Source of the DNA: Bacteroidales bacterium UBA1192
Lineage (GTDB): Bacteria > Bacteroidota > Bacteroidia > Bacteroidales > Bacteroidaceae
Assembly: GCA_002310175.1 (NCBI GenBank)
Contig: DBYG01000079.1
Span: 16,768-55,728, forward strand
Reading direction: 5' to 3'
Length of the DNA stretch: 38,961 nucleotides
Below, one piece after another: positions 1-6,866 of this stretch. The notes beneath the pieces are model-generated. The model made no database searches. It saw only the letters and a program-made list of their open reading frames with translations, and was not told the origin of the DNA. Both the position numbers and the translations under genes were made by a program. Position 1 is the stretch's first letter, and each line of letters starts with the position of its first letter.

Positions 1-25
1 TCTAAACCAACTGAGCTAAAGGATC
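1..25 (-). tRNA. tRNA, 5' part only (cut by window edge)
   Basis: Read on the minus strand, this stretch begins with a 7-nt acceptor strand GATCCTT, then TA, then the D-stem GCTC and the typical D-loop AGTTGGTTTA. This is the 5' third of a tRNA. The anticodon lies outside the window, so the amino acid cannot be assigned. It starts 7 nt after the end of tRNA-Val on the same strand, so the two are probably processed from one transcript. Confidence 0.75.
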
Positions 26-32
26 ATGAATG

Positions 33-107
33 TGTTTCGTCGCGGATTCGAACCGCGGACCTCTTGCGTGTGAAGCAAGCGCTCTGAACCGGCTGAGCTA
101 ACGAAAC
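33..107 (-). tRNA. tRNA-Val (anticodon CAC)
   Basis: A full cloverleaf can be drawn on the minus strand. The acceptor GTTTCGT pairs with ACGAAAC and the discriminator is A. The D-stem is GCTC/GAGC. The anticodon stem CTTGC/GCAAG encloses the loop TTCACAC, giving anticodon CAC, which reads the valine codon GUG. The T-stem CGCGG/CCGCG encloses TTCGAAT. CCA is not encoded, so it must be added after transcription. A second, truncated tRNA follows directly downstream. Confidence 0.95.
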
Positions 108-134
108 CCGCTGTGTCCTTCTCTAACGCGGATG

Positions 135-142
135 CGAAGGTA
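135..142 (-). promoter_or_regulatory. Possible -7 element for the tRNA-Val transcript
   Basis: On the minus strand this reads TACCTTCG, one base from the Bacteroidetes -7 consensus TAnnTTTG, and it lies 28 nt upstream of the mature tRNA-Val 5' end. No clear -33 TTTG is visible. Placement fits a tRNA promoter, but the match is imperfect. Confidence 0.35.
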
Positions 143-171
143 CAACTATTTTTTGATATATAAAATCTCTT

Positions 172-909
172 TTACCAGTATTTGATTTCACGAAGGATAA
201 CATTAACCGGGAGATTATATTTGTTAACTACTGTAGCTTCGGTCCAGTTACCTTTTTCATCGAACCTGGTATAGGAGGTGAACAGCACTTCCTCACCGTC
301 AGGGGTAATGGAGTGTTTTTCAATTATGTTGTGATTCTCATCATAGGTGTTCCTGTCACATGTTTCAGTCCCGTTTCTCAGATTCCTGGTAGTTATCTCC
401 AAAGGATAGCCGTCACGGTCTGTGCGTAAAAGTCGTTCGGTAACCTTAAGTCCGTTCTCACTGATTATGGTACGGCTTCGGTTAAACCTGTATCTTTCCT
501 GTATTTTCAAACGGGTAACCTTGTTGGCGGCCGAATAGTCATACTCAAGCACACTGCCTTTAGCTGAGACAATGGAGAGTTCTCCGACAAGCAGGCCGTA
601 TGATTTTTCAGTGCTGCGTATGCACAGTTCATTGTCGAATATGTTCACGGCCTCAGATTGTATGTTTTCAAGACTGTCAAGCAAGGCTGAGCATATTTCA
701 TGCCCCGAAGGGTCATATGCCGCCACTGTTATATATTCTATCTGTGACTTGTTGGTCCCTGAACGCCAGACCTCCGGCATAAGATACCAGGTCTTGACAC
801 TCTCCACCTGCCCTTTAAGTCCGCCAAAGGGGGGCTCGTGATATTTTTTCGGAGTACATCCTGATATCGTCACTGAGAGCAGAATGACATGTAAAATATA
901 TTTTTTCAT
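172..909 (-). CDS. Putative lipoprotein of unknown function
   Basis: This is a 245-residue protein with a lipoprotein signal peptide: a short hydrophobic stretch ends in the lipobox ISGC, with Cys18 as the likely lipid attachment site. The mature part contains motifs such as YDPSG, YDENHN and FDEKGNW. These resemble the short YD/RHS-like beta-strand repeats seen in many uncharacterised Bacteroidetes envelope proteins, but I recognise no catalytic motif. It lies 17 nt downstream of the DUF3109 gene on the same strand, so the two may share a transcript. The function is unknown. Only the lipoprotein call is well supported. Confidence 0.75.
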   Translation of the reverse strand: MKKYILHVILLSVTISGCTPKKYHEPPFGGLKGQVESVKTWYLMPEVWRSGTNKSQIEYITVAAYDPSGHEICSALLDSLENIQSEAVNIFDNELCIRSTEKSYGLLVGELSIVSAKGSVLEYDYSAANKVTRLKIQERYRFNRSRTIISENGLKVTERLLRTDRDGYPLEITTRNLRNGTETCDRNTYDENHNIIEKHSITPDGEEVLFTSYTRFDEKGNWTEATVVNKYNLPVNVILREIKYW

Positions 910-926
910 ACCTAAGTTATGTGGTC

Positions 927-1508
927 TTAAATAATGTTTTGTCTTTTCATCTCCTCCACTGTAAGCTCAAGCTCATCATACCATTCCTTACCGAAACGGC
1001 GTATAAGAGGTTCTTTGAGGTGACGGTATACCGGAGTGTGTTCACGCTGTCCCTTAATCCGGGCGGCACTGCACACATCCCAGCGGTCATAATTGAGTCC
1101 CCAGCATTCACCGATCTTCCTGACACGAATAGGATAGAGGTGACATGATATCGGTTTCATGAAGCTTACTTTGCCTTCACGGTATGCTTTCTCGATGGCA
1201 CAGAAACAACACCCTTTCTCATCATGGCAGGTGAAGACACAATCCCTGCCGTTTACGATTTGGGTTACAAGTTCTCCCTCAGGATCAGGATATGCTATCC
1301 CTCTTTCCTCTATGGCCTTGAGAGCATCATCAGTAAGCATATCTCTGATAACAGGCAGCAGTTGCTCTATCCGGGCAATCTCTTCCGAGGTGACGGGAGC
1401 ACCGGCGTCGCCTTCCACACAGCATGCTCCGTGACATTTGTTCAGGTCACAGCAGAATTCCTTGGTTATTACGTCAAATGACACTATTGTATTCTGAATC
1501 TGAACCAT
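927..1508 (-). CDS. DUF3109 family Cys-rich protein
   Basis: This 193-residue protein has the Cys pattern of DUF3109, a family related to YkgJ-type metal-chelating proteins. A CC pair lies at residues 19-20, followed by CHGACC at 25-30, a central CxxxxCxxxxGCCFC cluster, an ISCHLYP motif and a late Cys. The family is thought to bind zinc or an iron-sulfur centre, but its role is not established. There is no signal peptide, so it is probably cytoplasmic. The start at 1508 sits 29 nt downstream of a TAnnTTTG-type element. It is transcribed divergently from the DUF456 gene and precedes the lipoprotein gene. Confidence 0.85.
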   Translation of the reverse strand: MVQIQNTIVSFDVITKEFCCDLNKCHGACCVEGDAGAPVTSEEIARIEQLLPVIRDMLTDDALKAIEERGIAYPDPEGELVTQIVNGRDCVFTCHDEKGCCFCAIEKAYREGKVSFMKPISCHLYPIRVRKIGECWGLNYDRWDVCSAARIKGQREHTPVYRHLKEPLIRRFGKEWYDELELTVEEMKRQNII

Positions 1509-1536
1509 TGCCTACAATCATGACTCTTTCAGTGTG

Positions 1537-1544
1537 CAAAAATA
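1537..1544 (-). promoter_or_regulatory. Predicted -7 element upstream of the DUF3109 gene
   Basis: The minus strand reads TATTTTTG, a full match to the Bacteroidetes -7 consensus TAnnTTTG, 29 nt upstream of the start codon at 1508. The -33 element is not clear. Confidence 0.45.
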
Positions 1545-1585
1545 ATCATTTTTGTCTATCTTAGCGGAGTAAAAACAGTTGTACT

Positions 1586-2068
1586 ATGTCAACAGCATTC
1601 ATAGTATTCGCCATAATACTGGGAATAGTGGGGATAATTGGCAGTATAGTTCCCGGATTACCAGGTCCTCCCATCAGTTGGGTCGGCCTGTTGCTGGCTT
1701 TTTTCGGTCGCAGGATAGGAGAGAGCGACAATGAGATTACTCTTACCTGCCTGATGGTATGGTTGGCCATTACTATAGTGGTGACTATTCTGGATTACGT
1801 GATTCCCGCCAGGTTCACACGTCTGGCCGGAGGTTCGAAGGCAGGTAGCTGGGGCGCGATGATCGGTCTGCTGGCAGGTATTATATTCCAGGCTGTCGGA
1901 ATGATTGCCGGATGTTTCCTCGGTGCGCTCATAGGTGAGCTGGCTTTCGGAAAGAAAGAGGTTGGGCCTTCGTTCAAGTCGGCTTTAGGTGCATTCGCCG
2001 GAGTGATGGCCGGTACAGGTATCAAGCTCATAACGACTATCACCATGATGTTCTACATAATTTTCTGA
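1586..2068 (+). CDS. DUF456 family membrane protein
   Basis: This 160-residue, strongly hydrophobic protein matches the DUF456 family. It has several glycine-rich membrane helices, including an N-terminal one with the motif GSIVPGLPGPP, a feature I associate with DUF456. Further segments contain GSKAGSWGAMIG and GCFLGALIGELAFGK, glycine-zipper-like stretches suggesting tight helix packing or assembly. The protein would sit in the inner membrane; its function is not known. It starts 77 nt from the divergent DUF3109 gene, and the hydrolase gene follows after 106 nt in which I find no convincing terminator. Confidence 0.85.
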   Translation: MSTAFIVFAIILGIVGIIGSIVPGLPGPPISWVGLLLAFFGRRIGESDNEITLTCLMVWLAITIVVTILDYVIPARFTRLAGGSKAGSWGAMIGLLAGIIFQAVGMIAGCFLGALIGELAFGKKEVGPSFKSALGAFAGVMAGTGIKLITTITMMFYIIF

Positions 2069-2174
2069 AAAGTTGACATTATGGATTTATCCTGAGTTTC
2101 CTTTTTTTTAACTTTCTTCCGTAGAAATATTATTATAATAAAAGTGTGACTTTAATCAATAAAAAAATACTGAA

Positions 2175-3224
2175 ATGAAAAAGAATTTACTTTTTACTGC
2201 GGCTGTCATGATGTCGCTGACATGTTTTGCCCAGTTCCCGGGCGGTGGTGGATTTCCAGGTGGTGGTTTCCCCGGTGGCGGTATGCCTCCTATGGGTGGT
2301 GGCGGCGGATTCGGAGGATTTGGCGGATTCGGTGGCCCTCAGGGCGGTGCACAGGTAGAGTGCTCCGAGAAATTCACAGATATCAACTATGCCGGCGATG
2401 ACGGTCAGGTATATCATATGCTCGACATCTATCTGCCCAAGGAGGTTAAGGATAAGTATCCCGTGGTTGTTCATATTTACGGCAGCGCATGGGGCAGCAA
2501 CAGCTCAAAGGGTATGGCTGATGTCAGCACAATAGGTCAGGCTCTTCTCAATGCCGGTTATGCAGTGGTTTGCCCTAACCACCGTTCAATAGCCGACGGT
2601 AAGTGGCCAGCTCAGGTAAACGATATCAAGGCCGTTATCCGCTTTATCCGTGCCAACGCCGCCAAGTACAAGTTCGATACTTCATTCATAGCAACCTCCG
2701 GTTTCTCATCGGGCGGTCACCTGAGTGCCGTTACAGCCCTTTCAAACGGCGTGAAGGTTGCCAAGCGCGGCACAGCCGAGTATGACATAGAAGGTAACGT
2801 AGGCCCCTATACCAAGGAGTCAAGTATGGTCAACGCATTCTGCGACTGGTCCGGTCCCACAGAGCTTCTGCACATGGACTGCGGCAACGCCATGATATTT
2901 GGCGGTCCCGGTAACACCCCCGAGGAGCAGCTCATAGGCTCACCTAAGGAGGGCAATGAGGACAAGTTCATGCTGCTGAGTGCCACTGGTTTTCTGGATA
3001 AGGAAGATGTGGCCGGTTACATTTTCCACGGTGATTCAGATCCCATTGTGGCATCATGCGTTAGCCAGTACCTCTATGACGAGATGCAGAAGGCAGGCGT
3101 TGAGAGCTACATAGTACGCGTACCCGAGGGCAGTCACGGCGGCGCCGCCATGTACACCGAGGAGAATCTCAAGAAAATGGTTGACTTCCTGAATGCCCAG
3201 CGTGCCAAGGTGTCACAAAAATAG
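2175..3224 (+). CDS. Secreted alpha/beta hydrolase (esterase/lipase-like)
   Basis: This 349-residue protein starts with a signal peptide (MKKNLLF...CFAQ, about 20 residues). A roughly 40-residue Gly/Phe/Pro-rich segment built from FPGGG and FGG units follows. The rest is an alpha/beta hydrolase of the BD-FAE/esterase type. Visible features are HIYGSAWGS in place of the usual HGGG oxyanion motif, the nucleophile elbow GFSSGGH with its Ser, a late Asp in GDSDPIV and a His in GSHGG. The likely reaction is hydrolysis of an ester, possibly acetyl or feruloyl groups on polysaccharides, in the periplasm or outside the cell; the substrate is a guess. It ends 37 nt before the SulP gene. The Gly-rich N-terminus is unusual for this family. 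Confidence 0.85.
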   Translation: MKKNLLFTAAVMMSLTCFAQFPGGGGFPGGGFPGGGMPPMGGGGGFGGFGGFGGPQGGAQVECSEKFTDINYAGDDGQVYHMLDIYLPKEVKDKYPVVVHIYGSAWGSNSSKGMADVSTIGQALLNAGYAVVCPNHRSIADGKWPAQVNDIKAVIRFIRANAAKYKFDTSFIATSGFSSGGHLSAVTALSNGVKVAKRGTAEYDIEGNVGPYTKESSMVNAFCDWSGPTELLHMDCGNAMIFGGPGNTPEEQLIGSPKEGNEDKFMLLSATGFLDKEDVAGYIFHGDSDPIVASCVSQYLYDEMQKAGVESYIVRVPEGSHGGAAMYTEENLKKMVDFLNAQRAKVSQK

Positions 3225-3261
3225 TACATAAGAGGACTCTGTTGGGCTTTACACATAGGAG

Positions 3262-4938
3262 ATGAATCTTAAAGGTTTTCAACCCAAACTGTTCTCAACT
3301 TTTAAGAACGGTTATGACAAGCAAACACTTGTTCAGGACCTGCTTGCAGGTGTAATTGTAGGCATTGTGGCTCTTCCGCTTGCCATAGCGTTCGGTATAG
3401 CGTCGGGAGCCACTCCGGAAGCGGGCATTCTCACCGCTATTGTGGCAGGTTTCATAATATCATTCTTCGGTGGTAGTAAGGTTCAGATAGGCGGCCCCAC
3501 GGGCGCGTTTATTGTTATAGTGTATGGAATTATCCAGGAATATGGTATGAGTGGATTGTGCATTGCCACTTTCATGGCTGGTGCATTCCTCATACTTATG
3601 GGTGTGCTGCATCTGGGAACAATCATAAAATATATACCATATCCGATTGTGGTGGGCTTTACCAGCGGTATTGCATTGACTATCTTCGCCACTCAGATAA
3701 AGGATCTTTTCGGGCTCAGCATAGAAAATGTTCCAGCTGGATTCATTGACAAGTGGGTGGTGTATTTCCAGCATTTTGATGCTATAAACTGGTGTTCGCT
3801 TCTGGTGGGCATTGGCAGCATTATGATAATCGTGCTCACTCCTAAGATAAGCCGCAAACTGCCCGGTTCACTGGTGGCTATCATTCTGATGACAGTTCTG
3901 TGCCTTATACTGCGTAATGTGGGAGTGGGAGAAATAGAGACCATAGGTGACCGTTTCTCCATCAGTAGTGAACTGCCGCAGGCCGAAGTGCCCAGAATCA
4001 GTTGGGAAAGCATTACACATCTGGCGCAGCCAGCTATGGTAATAGCAATGCTTGGGGCTATAGAGTCGCTTTTGTCTGCTGCAGTGGCCGACGGTGTGAT
4101 AGGCGACCGTCATGACAGTAATCAGGAGCTTGTCGCTCAGGGTATTGCCAATATGGTGTCACCCTTGATAGGAGGCATTCCGGCAACCGGTGCTATTGCC
4201 CGCACCATGACGAATATAAATAATGGTGGACGTACTCCTGTGGCTGGTATTGCGCATGCTATAGTTCTGGCTCTCATATACCTGTTCCTTATGCCTTTGG
4301 TCAAGTTCATTCCTATGGCCTGTCTGGCGGGAATATTGGTCGTGGTGTCATACAACATGAGTGAGTGGCGCAGTTTCAGGGCAATACTTAAAAACCCCAA
4401 GTCCGATATCACCGTACTGCTGGTTACATTCTTCCTTACCGTCATATTTGACCTTACTGTGGCTATAGAGGTTGGTGTCCTGATAGCCTGCCTGCTCTGC
4501 ATGAGGCGCATGGCTGAGACTACCAATGTGTCTGTGCTTAGTGATGAGATAGATCCTACTGCCGATACCGATGTGCAGGGAAATCTGGAACATCTGACTA
4601 TTCCGGAAGGAGTTAAGGTGTATGAGATTAACGGTCCCTATTTCTTTGGAATAGGCAACAAGTTCGAAGAGATGATGGGTGATATGGGTGGTCGCGCAAA
4701 AGTGCGTATAATCCGTATGCGTAAGGTGCCGTTCATTGATTCGACCGGTGTTCACAACCTCTCTAATATGTGCCGTATGTGCTCGCAGATGGGAGTCAAA
4801 GTGGTTTTGTCCGGTGTCAATCCCCAGGTTATGAAAGTTATAAAGGATGCGGGAATGGATGAAATTGTGGGAAGGGAGAATATTTGCAGTCACATCAATA
4901 TCGCTCTACAGCGTGCTCAGGAAATAATTGGTAAATGA
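3262..4938 (+). CDS. SulP family inorganic anion transporter with STAS domain
   Basis: This 558-residue protein is a SulP/SLC26-type transporter. The N-terminal two thirds holds the transmembrane domain, beginning with DLLAGVIVGIVALPLAIAFG and including the conserved GGPTGAFIV segment and the GGIPATGAIARTMTN loop. From about residue 450 it has a cytoplasmic STAS domain with the conserved FIDSTGVH motif. Family members carry sulfate, bicarbonate or other anions; the substrate cannot be read from the sequence. The start at 3262 follows an AGGAG stretch. The gene sits between the hydrolase and the dcw cluster with no obvious functional link to either. Length is normal for the family. Confidence 0.93.
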   Translation: MNLKGFQPKLFSTFKNGYDKQTLVQDLLAGVIVGIVALPLAIAFGIASGATPEAGILTAIVAGFIISFFGGSKVQIGGPTGAFIVIVYGIIQEYGMSGLCIATFMAGAFLILMGVLHLGTIIKYIPYPIVVGFTSGIALTIFATQIKDLFGLSIENVPAGFIDKWVVYFQHFDAINWCSLLVGIGSIMIIVLTPKISRKLPGSLVAIILMTVLCLILRNVGVGEIETIGDRFSISSELPQAEVPRISWESITHLAQPAMVIAMLGAIESLLSAAVADGVIGDRHDSNQELVAQGIANMVSPLIGGIPATGAIARTMTNINNGGRTPVAGIAHAIVLALIYLFLMPLVKFIPMACLAGILVVVSYNMSEWRSFRAILKNPKSDITVLLVTFFLTVIFDLTVAIEVGVLIACLLCMRRMAETTNVSVLSDEIDPTADTDVQGNLEHLTIPEGVKVYEINGPYFFGIGNKFEEMMGDMGGRAKVRIIRMRKVPFIDSTGVHNLSNMCRMCSQMGVKVVLSGVNPQVMKVIKDAGMDEIVGRENICSHINIALQRAQEIIGK

Positions 4939-5070
4939 AAAACATTAAATCTTATTTTATCAACAGTTAATCATCCTTAGGTAAACCTGGGCTTTAATAC
5001 ATTAATTTCAACTTTCTGATATTTAATGTGCTGAGTTATTAACAGCATGTTAAAAACTTTTTTGAGCAAA

Positions 5071-5100
5071 AAGTGGAGAAAAGTGGGTTAAAGTGGGTGA
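5071..5100 (+). promoter_or_regulatory. MraZ box: three GTGG(A/G) repeats at 10-bp spacing
   Basis: AAGTGGA, AAGTGGG and AAGTGGG begin exactly 10 bp apart, with GTGG at 5073, 5083 and 5093. This matches the established MraZ operator, in which GTGGG-type direct repeats separated by 5 bp are bound by the MraZ ring. It lies 44 nt upstream of the mraZ start and directly upstream of a TAnnTTTG element, so bound MraZ would cover the -33 region. Confidence 0.88.
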
Positions 5101-5108
5101 TTTTTCTA

Positions 5109-5116
5109 TAACTTTG
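5109..5116 (+). promoter_or_regulatory. Predicted -7 element of the dcw operon promoter
   Basis: TAACTTTG is a perfect TAnnTTTG match, 27 nt upstream of the mraZ ATG and 8 nt after the MraZ box. The expected -33 position falls inside the MraZ repeats and carries no clear TTTG, which fits a regulated promoter. Confidence 0.55.
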
Positions 5117-5143
5117 AAACCGATTATTGATTATCGGCATAAA

Positions 5144-5599
5144 ATGAGTTTCATAGGCCAGTTTCCGGCACGTCTGGATTCTAAGAACAGGGTGTTTATG
5201 CCAGCTGGGTTCCGCCGTATTTTACAGCAGTCCGGTCAGCAGACACTGGTGGTCCGCAAAGATTTTTTTGAGGACTGTCTTGTGGTATATCCCGCTTCCA
5301 GATGGGAGGAAGAGATTGCCAGGGTGCGGGCCCGTCTGAACCGTTTTGACGGGAACCAGCAGATGGTCTATAGGAAACTGGTATCAGAAGCTCAGGAAGT
5401 TCAACTTGACAGTAACGGGCGTTTGTTGCTACCCAAACAAATGCTGGAAAGGGTGGGGATAGATCAGGATGTCTTGTTCGTGGGTATGGAGCAGAACATA
5501 GAGATATGGTCTATGAAGACGGTAGGACAGGAAGGTTGCCAGGTATTCCTGAGTGATGAAGAGTTTGCCGAGAGTCTTAAACAGTTCATGACAGAGTGA
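5144..5599 (+). CDS. mraZ: Transcriptional regulator MraZ
   Basis: This 151-residue protein has two SpoVT/AbrB-like swapped-hairpin domains. The first has the hallmark LDSKNRVFMPAGFR and the second LDSNGRLLLPKQM. MraZ forms a ring that binds its own promoter repeats and represses the dcw operon; here it is the first gene. I chose ATG 5144 because family members begin M-x-F-x-G just before the first motif. An in-frame GTG at 5093 would start inside the operator and add 17 residues unlike any MraZ. rsmH follows after 25 nt. Confidence 0.95.
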   Translation: MSFIGQFPARLDSKNRVFMPAGFRRILQQSGQQTLVVRKDFFEDCLVVYPASRWEEEIARVRARLNRFDGNQQMVYRKLVSEAQEVQLDSNGRLLLPKQMLERVGIDQDVLFVGMEQNIEIWSMKTVGQEGCQVFLSDEEFAESLKQFMTE

Positions 5600-5624
5600 C
5601 ACTATCAAAATACATACGGGAATT

Positions 5625-6533
5625 TTGGACATTGAAGGGACATATCACGTACCGGTCCTTCTTAAACAGAGTGTAGACGGACTCGTTTCAGATCCTGATG
5701 GGATCTATGCCGATGCTACGTTTGGCGGTGGCGGCCATTCCCGCGAAATATTGTCACGTTTGAGTTCCAAAGGGCTCCTGTATGGGTTTGACCAGGATGC
5801 CGATGCGCGGAATAACGTCCCGCAGGATTCCCGATTCACATTCATTTGGGGTAATTTCCGTTACATGAGTAATTTCATGCGCTGGTATGGTCATGAGCGT
5901 CTGACAGGAATATTGGCTGACCTTGGGGTGTCTTGGCATCATTTCGATGATAGTTCACGTGGCTTTTCTTTCCGTTTTGACGGTCCTGCGGATATGCGTA
6001 TGAACCAGAAGGAGGGATTGAGGGCAGCTGATGTGCTCAATGAATATACTGAAGAAAAGCTGGCTCAGCTGTTCTGGCTCTACGGAGAACTCCATAACGG
6101 GCGCCAGTTGGCTAAGGCATTGGTGAAATACCGTTTGAACAGACGCATAGAGACGGTCACCGAACTTGTGGAGGCTGTGCGTCCGGAGATAGGGCGTGAG
6201 CGTGAGAAAAAAGAACTGGCCAAAGTGTTCCAGGCAATCAGGATGGAGGTTAATCATGAGGTGGATGCTCTGAAAGAAATGCTCTGTTCGGCAGTGAAAC
6301 TGTTGGACAGGGGTGGGAGACTTGTAGTGATAACCTATCATTCAATTGAGGATCGTATGGTCAAGAACCTGATGAAATGCGGTAACATAGATGGTGAGGT
6401 CAAAACTGACTTTTATGGCAACAGGGAAATGCCACTGCGCAGTATGGGAAAACCTGTACAGCCCAGTGCGGAAGAGCAGACTGCGAATCCCCGCTCCCGA
6501 AGTGCTAAACTCAGAATAGCGGAGAAGGTGTGA
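5625..6533 (+). CDS. rsmH: 16S rRNA (cytosine-1402-N4)-methyltransferase RsmH
   Basis: This 302-residue enzyme (MraW) transfers a methyl group from S-adenosylmethionine to N4 of C1402 in 16S rRNA. It shows YHVPVLL near the start, the SAM-binding FGGGGHSREIL, the RGFSFRFDGPADMRMN block, the VITYHSIEDRMVK motif and the C-terminal NPRSRSAKLR. The only reasonable start is the TTG at 5625, which places YHVPVLL at the usual distance; no in-frame ATG or GTG lies nearby. Its stop codon shares one base with the ftsL ATG, as expected for a tightly coupled operon. Confidence 0.95.
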   Translation: MDIEGTYHVPVLLKQSVDGLVSDPDGIYADATFGGGGHSREILSRLSSKGLLYGFDQDADARNNVPQDSRFTFIWGNFRYMSNFMRWYGHERLTGILADLGVSWHHFDDSSRGFSFRFDGPADMRMNQKEGLRAADVLNEYTEEKLAQLFWLYGELHNGRQLAKALVKYRLNRRIETVTELVEAVRPEIGREREKKELAKVFQAIRMEVNHEVDALKEMLCSAVKLLDRGGRLVVITYHSIEDRMVKNLMKCGNIDGEVKTDFYGNREMPLRSMGKPVQPSAEEQTANPRSRSAKLRIAEKV

Positions 6534-6862
6534 TGGGTGAAGAGAAAAAAGAGGATAGGGGTAAACACCTGGATTCACTTACAAGTGAAAGAATATCGGA
6601 TTTCGTGAGGAGAAATCTGCTTTTGGTGGCGGAGATACTGTTATGCATAGTGGTATATATAGGCAACAGATACGCTTATCAGCGTGATCAGGTCATGGCA
6701 GAGAGATTACGCAGGGAACTTGTGGATCTGGAGTATCAGACATTGAATACTACGAGTGACGTATCTGCCAAGAGCAAGCCGTCATACATAGAGAAGATTG
6801 TTACAACCAACGGGTCGGGGCTGGTCATAGCAACCGAACCGGCATTTGATTTGGGAGAGTAG
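6533..6862 (+). CDS. ftsL: FtsL-like cell division protein
   Basis: This is a small bitopic membrane protein of 109 residues. It has a charged cytoplasmic N-terminus, one transmembrane helix (roughly residues 29-48, LLLVAEILLCIVVYIGNRYA), and a short periplasmic helix with heptad character (RDQVMAERLRRELVDLEYQ). Size, topology and position between rsmH and ftsI match the Bacteroidetes FtsL-like family; sequence similarity to proteobacterial FtsL is expected to be low. FtsL would bridge FtsQ to FtsI/FtsW. The ATG at 6533 overlaps the rsmH stop (TGATG). ftsI begins 4 nt after the stop. Confidence 0.88.
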   Translation: MGEEKKEDRGKHLDSLTSERISDFVRRNLLLVAEILLCIVVYIGNRYAYQRDQVMAERLRRELVDLEYQTLNTTSDVSAKSKPSYIEKIVTTNGSGLVIATEPAFDLGE

Positions 6863-6866
6863 GAAT

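Noticed and set aside
2235..2352. Tandem DNA repeat or CRISPR-like array in the hydrolase gene
   Set aside because: The repetition is at the Gly-codon level inside a coding region, with no regular repeat-spacer structure.
4939..5070. Weak dyads upstream of the MraZ box (for example TGCTG/CAGCA around 5030-5050)
   Set aside because: The stems are only 4-5 bp with long loops and no U-tract, below what I would call a terminator or operator.
5093..5143. Longer mraZ frame starting at GTG 5093
   Set aside because: The GTG is part of the third MraZ-box repeat, and the added residues do not match MraZ; the family start is at ATG 5144.
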